From: Tyto alba
Lineage: Eukaryota > Chordata > Aves > Strigiformes > Tytonidae
Length of the DNA: 64,000 nt
Assembly: GCF_018691265.1 (NCBI RefSeq)
Contig: NW_024881276.1
Span: forward strand, 558,001-622,000
Direction of reading: 5' to 3'
Positions 26,103 through 38,287 of the stretch are shown here, one piece after another (within the stretch, counting starts at the first letter, position 1; each line of letters begins with the position of its first letter). Position numbers and translations under genes: made by a program. The notes under the pieces were generated by a model. It was given only the letters and a program-made list of their open reading frames with translations, did no database searches and was not told the DNA's origin.

Positions 26103-27345
26103 GCTGCCATGGTTTGAGCCCAGAGCGCAACAGAGCACCATGCAGTTGTTCACTCAACCCTTCTCCTCTCAGGAATGGGAAGGACAAAATAAAATAAAAG
26201 ACTTGGGAACCAAGATAAGGGCAGGAAGGGGTCACTCACCCTTTAAGGTAAGGGGAAGGGAAAAAGAACGTAAATTTAATTCAAACACTAACAACAACAA
26301 AAATTAACAGAGAGAGTGGGACATTGAGAAGCGTTACCACATCTTAAAAACACCTCCCCCCAACCCTCCCGGCTTCTGGGGCTCAGTTTTGTTCCTGATG
26401 TCTCTACCTCCTCCCCTGGAGCAGTGCAGGGGTCAGGGAGTGGGGGGTTGCGGTCAGTCCTCATTCCGCTGCTCCCTTCTCCTCAGGGTGAGGGCGGGGG
26501 GAACGCCGCCCAGCCCTGCCCTGCTCCCTGGGGCTCCCCCCCAGCTGCAGACAGGCCTCCAGGAACCTTCTCCTCAGGGACTCCTCCCCACGGGCCGCCG
26601 CCATTCCCACGCTGTCCCGGTGTGGGTCCCCCCCCGCGTGGTGCAGCCCTCCCAGCACCCAACTGCAGCAGCGGCGGCTGCTTCTCCCCTCAGAGTCCCA
26701 GCCCCCTTGGAGTGCAGCCGCCCCACGCTGCCCCGGCGTGGGTCCCCCTCGCGTGGTGCAGCCCTCCCAGCACCCAACTGCAGCAGTGGGGGCTGATTCT
26801 CCCCTCAGAGTCCCAGCCCCCTTGGAGTGCAGCCGCCCCACACTGCCCCGGCGTGGGTCCCCCCCGCGTGGTGCAGCCCTCCCAGCACCCACCTGCAGCA
26901 GCGGCGGCTGCTTCTCCCCTCAGAGTCCCAGCCCCCTTGGAGTGCAGCCGCCCGGCCTGGCGGGGGCTCCTCCTCAGGCCTCGGGTCGGCCTCTGCTCCA
27001 CCACGGACCACCATGGGTGGCAGGGGAGGTGGCTTTGCCGTCTCCCCACGGGACACAGGGCTCTCTGCTCCGGGGCACCGCCTCCACACCCTTCTCCCTC
27101 CTTCCGCCGCCCTGGGTGTTCATCCTGCTCCCAACTCCTCCTCGCCCGGCCCCCCCGGCCCCCGCCCAGGTTCCCCTTCTTAGACACCTGATCGCAGAGG
27201 CGCAGCCACCGTCGCTACCTGGCTCGGCCCTGGCCACAGCTGGGTCCGACTGGGAGCTGGGGAGCTTCCAGAAGCTTCGCACAGGGGCCACCGCTGCAGC
27301 CCCCTCCCCGCTACCAAAAACCCCCCACCACAAACCCAGCACAGA
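26103..27345 (-). mobile_element. ERV-like non-coding element, minus copy with 115-bp minisatellite
   Basis: On the minus strand this copy follows the same order as the + copies at 32.87-34.11 kb and 44.04-45.42 kb. It opens with a GC-rich start (gcagggg, gaagcttc), followed by a gagga-rich part, a tandem-repeat block, a ctgaccgcaacccccc-like segment, a tttttaagat segment, and an LTR-like end at 26103 (tgctgccatggtttgagcc on the + strand). No retroviral gag, pol or env reading is seen, so it is a non-autonomous or internally deleted element. The long proline- or glycine-rich frames in it are by-products of the GC-rich repeat. Confidence 0.7.
26621..26955 (-). repeat. Tandem repeat, about 115-bp unit, about 3 copies
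   Basis: The landmark cgtggtgcagccctcccagc recurs at about 26636, 26752 and 26867 (spacing 116 and 115). Between landmarks, ctgcagcag, cttctcccctcagagtccc and ttggagtgcagccgcccc recur nearly unchanged. It lies inside the ERV-like element. Confidence 0.9.
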
Positions 27346-28113
27346 TACTTTTCATTGATTCAAATGGGACAGAGCAGCTGCTGTGTATTCAGCATTTGTT
27401 TTCATGCAAACCAAGGAAAAGCTCATTCATTTTGGTTAAAAAAAAGAATTGCACATAATCCTATCCTTCCTCCTTATTGTACCTCCCCCCGAGTGGTGCA
27501 GGTTAAAGTAAAATAAATAGAGTTTATTCTCTTAGAATTAGGGCAACGTGGAAATTACAAGGTGGGACACTGAACAGGTTTGTGTGCCCTTTTGCTTTGT
27601 ATATCAGGACATCTCTTGCTCTTGTGGGGCTAGTTTCTGAAAATGGCCTGGCCGTGTACGGTTTTCTACAGCAGTCAGTTCCTTGCAAGACTAGGCTGTT
27701 TCAGAACTGTGAAATATCTGAGATGTGGATTTCACATGCCCCATTTGAACATTTCAATTCCTTGTTTCTGTTTTTTTTTTTCTGTCTGTTGAATCTATTT
27801 GTATTTCATTTGCACATGTGAACTGCATGGTTTTGTTCAACTGAGCTGCCACTCCGCAGACTGTCTCCAAATCATAACTCAAGCTGTTTAAATGTGAGTG
27901 GCTTTTTAAGGCAGATCTAATCAATGTTTCTCTTGAGAAAGAAACCAAATGAGCTTTCCTCAAGTTTGGAATTCAGTCCAATTATTTCACAGATCTTTCT
28001 TCATTTAATTCCGCTGGAGTGGAACAATCAGAAGAAATGTGTCAGAACTACAGTGCAAACAGGAAATGATGATTTCTCAATGTGAAGAAAATGAAGCTTT
28101 AAAACACATTTAT

Positions 28114-28157
28114 TTAGTTAGTTATTAATTAATTAATTTAGTTAGTTAGTTAGTTGT
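28114..28157 (+). repeat. TTAG/AATT tetranucleotide repeat
   Basis: Repeated ttagttag and ttaattaa units over about 44 bases, a simple imperfect microsatellite. Confidence 0.85.
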
Positions 28158-29012
28158 AGAGCCTTATTCTTCTGTCATGCATCCTGGTGGTGCTTTACTG
28201 CAGAGTATGGCAGTCTTGAGCGAACTATTAGAATAATGTCAATGCCCCTCACAACAGGGCCACATAGCCAAATCCTCAGAAACTGTAAATAAGCTCAGCT
28301 CTGTTGATTGACCTGGAACTACACCAGTTTAGAGCAGCTGAGAACTTGAAGGTCACTAGAGTGGAAATCACTTCTTGGATATTATCCTTACCTATGTTAT
28401 CATTAATCACCTAACAGATTCAGAAGGAGACTTCTACCAGTGCCACTGAACAGACACTCCTTTTTCACAACAAAGGCTGATTATACACCTGAATTTCTCC
28501 TTTGGCTATTGCCTCTCTTCCCCACAGGGCCCGACTCTCTCCATGTTTCGGTGGTTCATCATATCGACACACGGTCTGTGAGGTGTACTGCTTCAGCTGA
28601 CTGAACAATTGGGGTTTGTGCTCGGATGACTGATGCCGGGAACTGGCCTCGAGACGTGGAAGGACAGATCCAACATCACGTCCGCTTCCAGCTCGGGGCC
28701 TGATTCGACTCCGTGAAATCAGTGAAACTGAATTCTGCCTCAATGCACTGAGCCCAAGCTAGCAGAGAGCAGGGCGGATCTACAGAACTAAGATCACAAG
28801 TCTCAGCTGGCTTGATCCTCCTCTCAGATCTATTTTTCGCCTGACAGATTAAGCATTCTTCAAAACGCTGTCCTGCTGCTGGGTGCAGGAGGACACTGCA
28901 ACGTTATCTTCCAGCAAGTGATGAGTTTTGAATATTTCCAATCTATCATTGGCTCGGGATTTCATTCTGTTATGGACTAAGTCAAGGCTCTGAAAACTCC
29001 TGAATTGTCTGT

Positions 29013-29014
<2 letters not shown>

Positions 29015-29044
<30 letters not shown>
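29015..29044 (+). repeat. Poly-T run
   Basis: Thirty consecutive T residues flanked on both sides by similar gtcc sequences. No retrotransposed gene body is recognised next to it. Confidence 0.9.
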
Positions 29045-29045
<1 letters not shown>

Positions 29046-31004
29046 TCCTTTATTTCTCAGAGGCTACTGACAATTAATCTGAAAATTTACAAGCCATCTG
29101 CTGCTGGAGTTAAAGGGAACTTCAACTTGACAGACTAACTCTGGAGAAATGGACAGCTCCTGGAGAAAGATATCTCTGTGAAATTCTTTCTTTCTCAGAA
29201 TATTGTCAAAGTACATGCTACAAAAAAAAAAGTGCAATTTATGGATTAAATAACTGTGACATTTTTTCCCCAGTTCTGTTTCTTTTTTGATTTTAAAGAT
29301 AATAGCTCAAGATTACGTATAATCTTTATAGTCATTTAGCCATTATATTTTTGGCAGTATTTCTCTAACTCACAGGCATATAACGAATACAATAAAATGG
29401 ACCTATTTAAAGACCACAGCATGATATGAGAGACAATTTCATTATATGCAATTAAAGGCAAACAACAAGACAGGCAGTGTCACAAAATACAGAAAAAGGG
29501 GAAGGCTGATTACCCATTTTCTCTCCTGAAAATAGCCATGCACTACAACTAACTTACTGAAGACAAAGACTGAAGACAAAATGTACTGTTTGAAAAAAAG
29601 ATTAATAGAAAATACTTTGAGACACATCACCTCAGCTCATCAACCATCTTCTAGCAGCTATAGGATTTTTAAAGCACAGGTATTTACTCCGTACTGGTGT
29701 TGGAGAAATTTATTTTGTGTGTTGTCCTCTGAAGGAAGAAAGGGGTACTGCAAAACTAGGATGGGTGAGCTCTAAGAAGCAAAACTTTACAGGGGAAGCG
29801 AAAGGAACGTGGACCTTTCATCATATCCCTCGGGTTGATGCAGAATGCTCCTGCAGCATCTGCTTTGCTGACAGGTAAGAAGATAAAAACATTTAATCTT
29901 CGGAAGGTCTTTTAACCAGAGCTTGCTAGCAAGGAAAGGCCCTGTTTTGAGGGCACACGGGCTGATATCGTAGCTATTTGTAGAAAATTTCCTCAGTTCT
30001 CCAACTCAACAGCCAACTCGTCTGAAAAGTGAATGGAATAAGAATGAATTAAAAAGTTATTGGACTGCACTGACACACGATGCCGGTCACTCCCGAGGAG
30101 CCATTGCTAGCCCCACGTTCCTCAAGTCTCTGATGGATTAGACTGCAAAGTGCTGGGTTTTGAGGTGGGCTGCTGAGAAACCCTGCACGCAACAGAAAAC
30201 TCTTTGGTGCCAGTTGGGTTTAGTAGGGAGGGGGTGACTGACACAATCCTCCTAGTGACAGCTGGATCCCTGATCTTCTCAATCTACTGTACCTGTGTTC
30301 AGTAATTTGTGGATCCTTGTGGAAATTAATCGCATTACTGGTGATATGCATGAATGCACATGAGCTATTTTTTCTTCATTTTACTAACCTGCATCTTTAA
30401 GATATTTTCTGTTTCATTTTTCTCTTGTGCAGCAAGTTCGTTTCTTCAACTGTTTTTTTAAACAGCAATCCAAGTGCTATCATTCTCCTGCCTCTTAATT
30501 ATTCTGCGATCGGATATGCTACTATTTAAGTAAACTTCTGTACTTTGATTATAGAATTTCTTTTCCATCCTGTATAGACACTACACCAGTGCAAGCAAGT
30601 TTGATACCAAGTCTGATTCCACTAACTTCTTTTTCTGCCAAGCTAATTTTATAAAGTCAATCTCATTGAAATTTAAGCCCTGACTCAAATTGCCTGGAAG
30701 TTAAAAAGTAACAAGGATTTTTTTCTGCTGGTCCTGTGGGGGATATGGTGAGGCAGAGGACAGGCAGCATAGATGAGATTGCAGAAGTGTGGCTGAAGGC
30801 AGTAACTCTGAGTGGAGCAAAGAAAACTGAAATTTTAATGTCAGGGCAAGGAAAGGAAGGACAACTTAACAGAGTGGTAGAAATGAATTGCTCTGTGAAG
30901 GAAGGCCCTTTTACAGTGATGTCTCCTGTGGGTACTTAAGGGTTAGATGGTCAGAGCCACAGAGATACTTGATTTCCACAGGAGCCCAATGCCCACGCAT
31001 CTGA

Positions 31005-31300
31005 TTGTGGAAACATATCTGAGTGATTTGCCACAGGTCACAAGAGTTTTCTCACAGAGGAAGAAACTAGAGCTGTTCCTCTAGGGAGCAAAGTGTGCAC
31101 CTAACCACTGGGCTATATTGCTGTGTATGCTCAGTAGCTGAAGTATTTTTCCTAACAACAAACAGACATTACTAGTTGTTCTGGTAATATTTCTAAGTCG
31201 GCCAATGATTCTCACTTGAAAAACAGTAACTGAGGCACAGAAAGATTTGTAAAAAAGCAGCATGCTAGAATTCAGACCTTCGGTGATCCAGCTGGTGCCT
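31005..31300. repeat. Possible ancient MIR/L2-like fragments
   Basis: Phrases such as gatttgccacaggtcac, cctaaccactgggctat and aactgaggcacagaaag resemble the conserved parts of old MIR/L2-type amniote repeats. They are badly degraded and I judge them by eye only. Confidence 0.35.
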
Positions 31301-31911
31301 TACCCAAAAGGTATCTTCCTCCAAGGTATCTAGGAAGCAAACCCGGAGTGGCAGCACGTGTCAGGTTGTATTGGGTCTGGCTGGGCTGGAGTTAATTTTC
31401 CCCACAGCAGCCCCCACGGCGCTGGGCTTTGTGTTGGTCTCTAGAAAGGTGTTGGTAGCACACCGGTGTTGGTGTTTCGGCTGCTGCTGAGCAGCGCTGG
31501 CACAGCCCCGAGGCTCTCGCCATCACTCCCCCCTCCCCGGGAGGCTGGGGGTGGGCAAGATCTTGGGGAGGGGGACACAGCCAGGGCAGCTCACCCAAAC
31601 CGACCAAAGGGGTATCCCACACCGTATGGGCTCTGCTCAGCAGCAGCAGCTAAGAACAGGAGGAGGAGGAGGGGCATTCGTTATGATGATGCTTGTGTTC
31701 TGGAGAAACTATGTGTACTGAAGCCCTGCCTCCTGGGACGTAGATCAACATCAGCTGATGATGGGAAGTAGAGAATAAATCTTTCAGTTTTCCTTGGCTT
31801 CTGCTTTATTAAAATGCCTTTACTTTGACTCATAAGTTCTTTTCCATCTTATTCCATTCTTATTTCCATTTTATTCCATCCTTATTTTCCACCTTTTTCT
31901 GTCTTTTCCAG

Positions 31912-32440
31912 CTCTTGTGAGACCCCACCTGCTGTCCACCTCTGGGGCCCTCAACATTGGAAGGACATGGACCTGTCTGAGTGAATCCAGACCAGGGCCA
32001 CAAGAATGGTCAGAGAGGTGGAGCACATCCCCGATGTGCACAGGCTGAGAGAGTTGGGGGGGTTCAGCCTGGAGAAGAGAAGGCTCCGGGGAGCCCTTCG
32101 AGTGGCCTCCCAGGGCTTAAAGGGGGGGCAGGAGAGGGGGGGAGGGTCTCTGGATCAGGGGGTGTAGTGTTAAGACGAGGGGTCATGGTTTTAAACTGAC
32201 AGAGGGCAGATTTAGGTGAGCTCTAAGGCAGAAATTGTTCCCTGTGCAGGCGGTGAGGCGCTGGCCCAGGGTGCCCAGAGCAGCTGTGGGTGCCCCCTCC
32301 CTGGAAGGGTTCAAGGCCAGGTTGGATGGGGCTGGGAGCCCCCTGGGCTGGGGGAAGGGGGCCCTGCCCGGGGCAGGGGGGCTGGAGCTGGGGGGGCTTT
32401 AAGGTCCCTTCCAGCCCAAACCATTCTGGGATTCTATGAT
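31912..32440 (+). mobile_element. CR1 LINE 3' fragment inside an ERV LTR
   Basis: Sense-oriented CR1 tail. It shows gtgagaccccacctgctg, ctgagagagttgg, ttcagcctggagaagagaag and the end ccttccagcccaaacc...ttctatgat at 32432-32440. LTR sequence resumes immediately after it (ttttctccccacc), so it inserted after the ERV. It is 5'-truncated with no intact reading frame. Confidence 0.93.
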
Positions 32441-32527
32441 TTTTCTCCCCACCCCGTCCTGCTGAGGAAAGGAGTGCCAGAGTGGTTTGGTGGGCACCTG
32501 GTGTCCAGCCAAGGTCAACCCACTGCA

Positions 32528-32555
32528 GTCCTTTGACGCCCAACATGGGGCCTGA
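32528..32555 (+). promoter_or_regulatory. Retroviral primer-binding-site-like sequence
   Basis: Immediately downstream of the 5' LTR, tttgacgcccaacatgggg resembles the tRNA-Lys-type primer-binding site (core gcccaacgtgggg) with a few mismatches. It marks the LTR/internal boundary of the element. It is degenerate and not functional today as far as can be judged. Confidence 0.5.
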
Positions 32556-33430
32556 GGAATTTAAGATAAGGATAGTAATTGGGAGAGGAAACAGGCCAAA
32601 CATGGACTGAACACAGCTAGAGAGTGGAGAGCAGAATGATTGCAGGGAATTCCAGTGGTGAAGGGATGAGGGGTGGACTGTGTGCAAATTGTTCACTTTT
32701 GTTGGTGTTGTGATGATGTTATTTTCATTTTGGCGTGGGGAATTCTTTTTGTTGATGTAAGTAAAGTTTGTGAAGACTGTAGATTATGTGATGAAGGTTT
32801 ATTTTAATGGTAAGTCTTAAATACGTGATTTACAGAGGTGAGGGGTAGAATGTATTTGGTTTGCATGGCAAGGTTTTGGTAGTGGTGTGACTACAGGGAT
32901 GGCTTCTATGAGAAGCTGTTAGAAGCTTCCCCATGTCTGACAGAGCCAGTGCCAGACAGCTCCAAGATGGACCCGCTGCTGGACAAGGCTGAGCCCATCA
33001 GTGACAGTGGTAGTGCCTCTGTGAGAATGTTTAAGAAGGAAAACCTGCAGTGGAGAGAGGAGTGAGGGAAACACCTCTGCAGGCACCAAGGTCCATGAAG
33101 TCAGAGGAGAGGGAGGTGTGATGGACCAGAGACTCCTCTGCAGCCCACAGCGAGGCAGAGTGTCCCCCCTGCAGCCCAGGGGGTCCCTGGTGGAGCAGAT
33201 CCCCACCTGCAGCCCGGGGAGGAGCCCGGGCTGGAGCAGGGGGGTGCCCGAAGGAGGCGGGGACCCCGTGGGGAGCCCATGCTGGAGCAGGCTCCTGGCA
33301 GGACCTGGAGAGACCCATGGAGAGAGGAGCCGGCGCTGGAGCCGGTTTGAGGGCAGGACTGGTGACCCCATGGGGCACCCGCACTGGAGCAGTCTGTTCC
33401 TGAAGGGCTGTGCCCCATAGTGGAAGGGAG

Positions 33431-33716
33431 CCACGCTGGGGCAGTTTGTGAAGAGCTGCAGCCCGTGGGAAGGACCCGCGTTGGGGAGATCAGTGGGGAG
33501 CTGTCTCCTGCGGGAGGGACTCCACGCTGGGGCAGTTTGTGAAGAGCTGCAGCCCGTGGGAAGGACCCGCGTTGGGGAGATGGGTGGGGAGCTGTCTCCT
33601 GTGGGAGGGACTCCACGCTGGGGCAGTTTGTGAAGAGCTGCAGCCCGTGGGAAGGACCCGCGTTGGGGAGATGGGTGGGGAGCTGTCTCCTGTGGGAGGG
33701 ACTCCACGCTGGGGCA
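33431..33716 (+). repeat. Tandem repeat, 91-bp unit, about 3 copies
   Basis: The block gaagagctgcagcccgtggg recurs about every 91 bases (near 33450, 33541 and 33632), together with gacccgcgttggggagat and ctgtctcctgtgggaggg. It lies in the internal part of the ERV-like element. The open frames it creates are artefacts. Confidence 0.92.
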
Positions 33717-34112
33717 GGGGAAGAGTGTGAGGAGGAAGGAGCAGCAGAGACAGTGTGTGACGAACTGACCACAACCCCCATTCCCTGTGCCCCTGGGCCA
33801 CTCGGGGGGTGGATACAGACAAATAGGGAGTGAAGTTGAGCCCTGGAAGAAGGGAGAGGTGGGGAGAAGGATTTTTAAGATTTGGGTTTTCTCATTATCC
33901 TACTCTGACTTTCGATTGGTGATAAACTAAATTAATTTCCCTGAGTCGAGTCTGTTTTGCCTCTGACAGTAATTGGCGAGTGACTTCTTCCTGTCCTTAT
34001 CTCAACCCAGGAGCTTTTCATCATATTTTTCTCCCCTTGTCCAGCTGAGGACAGGAGCAATAGAGTGGCTTTGGTGGGCACCCAGCATCCAGCCAAGGTC
34101 AACCCACCACAC

Positions 34113-37100
34113 AGCTGCAGAGGCAGAGTGTCTAATAAAACAAATTTCTAGACAGAAAGGCACTGATTAAGTATTACTTAAATATTAGCATTTTCCTGGA
34201 CTTCAAAATAAAGTAGGGGAGTCTAAAAGTGCATATTGACAGCTATATTCTAATTTTATTATAGTGAAGATAAAACTAGACATACAGTGAAACTAGAATT
34301 CTTGGTACAGTAACAGAACAAGAAAAGATGAAAGAGGGTAGATGGGCACAACTGAACAGGGCCTTGAGGGTACGTATGAGAAGCTCATGACATGAAAGAT
34401 GAGAGAAAGCAAGAGGAAGACTTTGGAGGGTGGACTGACAGCTGAGGGGTTTCACCTGCAAGCTGTAAATAAGATGGAATAGAATAAAATGAGAAAGCAA
34501 GCTATGAGAGAGAAGGCTGTGTTCAATAACCAGGTAGCTGAGGACCAGGGTGTGAAAGACTGTAAGATAAGGGGTTGCTTTTTCTTCCTTTTTTTTCCCC
34601 TCTCTTTTCTATTTTGATGTGCTGGAACTCCAGATTTTCCCTTTCTTATTGACTATAATTTCCAGCTGCAAACTATAACTGATGCTTTGCTTAATTGCAG
34701 GCATAGTGGAACAAAAATGATATTTAATTTGCATACAAAACTACGAAATACTTTGTTGAAATTAGACATGGTAATTCATGGTTGTGTTTTCAAGAGGTGT
34801 CTATCAGAAACCAATAATTTTAGGTCATTGAGTTGAAACATCAGTAGTGCTTTGCTGAACATAACTATTTTGACGAATGATGTCTTGCAGCTGTCAGCAT
34901 GTTGAACCTACTTGTTGATGGCTCTCAGAGGACTGGTTTAATGTTTGTACAAATGAAGTAAGAGCTAAACTTGGAAAGAAAATATGGGAATTAGGAAAAT
35001 GTGGTAAAGAAGGAATATTTGTTCCCTGATAAGCATGTTTTCACTTATAACTAACGAAGTGAAAAGGTATTTCTTTTCTTCTGTCATCTTCAGTACCTAG
35101 GCAACTGGCCAAACTGCCACTAGCAGGCTGAAACCTGCTAGTAAATAGGTTTGAATGAGAACATAATTAGCACATAGGAATAAATATGAGAAGTAGAAAA
35201 TATTGTCAAATTTAACTACAAGACTGAGGATGGTTTTCTTCCTCTTAGTGCCCACTGCTTTGACAATGACCGATGACAGTAAACAGCAGGTAAACCTGTC
35301 AGTGTGCTGTGTGTACTTCATGTTACTAGCCGAGTATGTTTAGAGAGTTAGTGGTTCCGTGTCAACACTCCTCTTTGTCTGTGTAGCTCTACATTTTAAA
35401 TGTGTTTGATCAATCTCTTTGGGGGATTATTTAGCAGAATTAAATCTGTGAGCTTTGCAACTAGTCACATTTCATTTCAGACATAATTTCAAACATAATC
35501 ACTAGCCACATCACTAAGGCTGATTTTGAAGAGGTGCAATCCCGGTATCGATGTTTGAACAGTCACCCACATTTAGAAAAGCAGTATAGTTAGCAAGCCA
35601 GATTTTCATCTGGGTAAACTGACTTCAACTAAAAGCCTATTCCAGCATCTTCAGTGAATTAGCTAAATGCTGTGGTGCTTAGGAGGGGAAGAAAGCCCTC
35701 CGCAGCACCGGTGCCTCAGAAGTGAAGGGTGGAAGCGGAGCAGCGGGAGGGGCAAGTGGCCCAGCAGCTCCCTCCCGCGCGCTGGCCACGCCACGCCGGA
35801 GCACGGAGGGCGCAGGAGCCATTTGGGTCCCCTCTCACCTTGCCTACGTCCCCAGCACACACTTTGTATGTTCAGTGCAAAGGGGCTCGGCTCTTTTGTC
35901 TGCCTTGACGTGTAACGGGTGCACGTATAATAAGCCTTCATAAAATTGCAGCAAATTTAAATCTTTTTTTTTTAATGCCTGAATGATGCTGGCATCCTTT
36001 ATAACAGTGTTTCTGTTTCTTGCTGTAAAGAGATTTGCTACCACTTTGTCCTAGTCTTCATGAAACCCAACGAGTACCACCTTCCCTGATTTTATTCCTC
36101 TTCCTCACCGTTCCTTAAGCTCTCCAACACCTTCATCCCCCCTTTGCTCCATGCTCACCTCTGTTATTGTCATGCTGCTGGAGTGAGGCATGCCTTGCTA
36201 TTTGGACACCAGATGGTTTTATGGCATGTTTTTCTGGGAGGTGGTATGGAGCTCCCTCTCCCAGCTATCCTGTGCTAGCAACAGTAATTGCTCTGAGCAG
36301 CTTCTCCTCCCAAATTGTCACTTCAGTGGGAGCCTAGTTGGACTCTCAGCTCTCTGTAGTGCTCTGTGACGACGTACCCTATTTCCCAGGGGAGCATTTA
36401 CACGCTTCCCAGACACTCAGGCGCGTGTGGTAGCAGATGGTCACTGGCTGATAAAAAGTCAGTGAGTGATTGGGAGCTTAACCAAGTCTCTCTCTCCTAC
36501 GCTTACAATCAATAGGAATAGTTGACATGGAATCTTGGTGCACGCCTGGTTGGCTAGTTTCCCTTCCAGCACTTCCAGGACACTGCCCAGGGTTCTCCCT
36601 GGAGGGAAATCCAGCAGGAGGGGAAGTGAGAAAGCAAAGCATGCTCTTCAAACGCTTTCTGCCTTCCCAGGCTTTTCTATTCTGATCCCCAAACCCCCTG
36701 TTACTCTGAAGACCGATGCGATAGCCGTGTGAGAGAGACCTCGAGTTTCTGTTGGGGTCTTAAGAGCTTTAGACATGGCCTTTTCCTCTCCTTAGTGCTT
36801 GTTGTGGAGACTCCCTTTTTACAAGGAAATGCATGGAAAAGACAAGGAGTAATGGGTACAGGTTACTCCTGGGAGAATATGATTGGATACCGGAGGAAAA
36901 TTTTTCGCACTCAGCCACTGGAATAATTTCCCCAGGGAAACGGTGGATTTCCCCAACTTTGGACACTTTTAAGATTCAGCTGGGCCACCTTGTCTAGACT
37001 GTGCTTTTGCCAGAAAGGTTGAACCAGATGATCTTTGCGGTCCCTTCCAACATGGTAATTTTTATGATTCTATGATCTATCTTATGTAAAATAATTCTGA

Positions 37101-37950
37101 GCGAGGGGAGAGCAGTAACTCTGCCTCCCCATAAGCTCAAGCACTTACATGCACTTTCAGTGTCATGTTGTGTTCAATCTAGCCAAACTGACGTTGTGCA
37201 ACTGATACCTGCAAACTAAGATTATTGGAAAATACATATTTGTGGAACAGAATTATTCAGATCAATTTCAGATGTTTTAATCATTTAACAGTTGTGCTGC
37301 AGAACAAATACTGATCTTTTGATGAATAGTTGGAATAACTGTAGGGTGAGGGACTCATAAATCACCTTACGGGAGACGGTTTGGCCTTGTGGTGGCAGGT
37401 GCGAAGAAACGTAAAGAAGCTGCAAATTAGCAACAAAGCAGAGCAGGCCGGCCTGGCAGGACGAGGTGGACGTGAGCACAGGGCTGAGTTTGCGCGGGAG
37501 CGAGGGTCAGCTGGCGAGCACGGTGAGGAAGACTACGAGCCTTCCTCCGGAGACCCCCGACGACCACCCGAAGGCCCCGGCTGCCGGGCGCAGGAGGCAT
37601 TAACTCGTGCTAAAAGAGTTCCCGGGAAAGTTCTGAATATGACACGAAGGCGGTGAACGTGTGGGATTAAGGTCGTGCAGACGCCGGTTGATTTCGTTCT
37701 CACGCGCACTCATTAGGAGGAGCTCTCCCCTGGGTGTCCGGCGCTGCCATAAAGAACGCCTGCTTTCCAAAACTCCCAAACTGAGTCTTGGAGAGTGAAT
37801 TAATTACCGCTTTCCTGTAATAGAATGAAGTTAAGAATGACACAGCTTTTGCTCACTCTTCTTGCAGCCAAAGAATCATTTCATGGAGCTTTCATACACA
37901 GCCTTTGTTTCCAGCTTTTCCGGACCCTGCAGAAAGCAGAATTACAATGG
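34113..37950. other. Intergenic region, no recognised gene
   Basis: It contains one CR1 fragment (36820-37075). At about 37,380-37,760 sequence becomes richer in G+C and CpG on approach to the CpG island. I see nothing supporting a coding exon. Confidence 0.5.
36820..37075 (+). mobile_element. CR1 LINE 3' fragment, older subfamily
   Basis: Sense CR1 tail of a more diverged type. It shows gggtacaggttac, ggaggaaaatttttcgcac, cagccactggaataatttcc, gaaccagatgatctttgcgg and tcccttccaacatgg, ending tttttatgattctatgat near 37073. No reading frame is intact. Confidence 0.85.
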
Positions 37951-38287
37951 AACGGGTGAAGTTCAGGGGAGTGCGAGAGCCTTCCGGGAGCTTCCGCGCA
38001 AGAACGTGAGGGGAGCGGCGCAGCGAAACGAGGAATGACCCTGAGCCAGCCTGCGGGTGAGCCCCTCTCCAGGAGGTCTGGGCCAAAGCACTGAAGAAGA
38101 AGCCTTGTCTCCTCGCCCAGGAGAGCGTGTCGGTCCCCGCGCGCCGTGCTGCGACTGGCTCTGGGGCATCATCCCCTCAGGGCAGCGCGGGAAATCCGCG
38201 GGGGCTGAGGGGGCCGCGCGGTGCGGCGGGAGGCCCGCCGGGCGAAGGCGCAGCGGGGCGGCGGGTGTGAGGGCGCGGCGGCGGGGG

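Larger units (their letters stand above)
27346..31366. other. Intergenic region, no recognised gene
   Basis: It contains a TTAG/TTAA simple repeat (28114-28157) and a 30-base T-run (29015-29044). Near 31005-31300 there are degraded stretches resembling ancient MIR/L2-type repeats. No exon or promoter is supported. Confidence 0.5.
31367..34112 (+). mobile_element. ERV-like element with both LTRs, nested CR1
   Basis: The 5' LTR begins at 31367 (tgtattgggtctggctgg, then gagttaattttccccacagc), a start I recognise from bird LTRs. It has AATAAA at 31774-31779 and ends at 32527 (ccagccaaggtcaacccact). The 3' LTR end at about 34030-34112 repeats that terminus (gctgaggacaggag, ttggtgggcacc, ccagccaaggtcaaccca). 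Directly after the 5' LTR, 32532-32550 resembles a tRNA-Lys primer-binding site (gcccaacatgggg). The interior (about 32550-33840) is non-coding, with a 91-bp tandem repeat. The 5' LTR is interrupted by a CR1 at 31912-32440. Confidence 0.78.

Noticed and set aside
26389..27358. Pro-rich frames up to 255 codons on both strands
   Set aside because: They are by-products of the 115-bp repeat in the minus-strand ERV-like copy.
32919..33822. Pro/Ser-rich frames up to 262 codons on the minus strand
   Set aside because: They arise from the 91-bp tandem repeat and GC-rich ERV interior. No retroviral domain is present.
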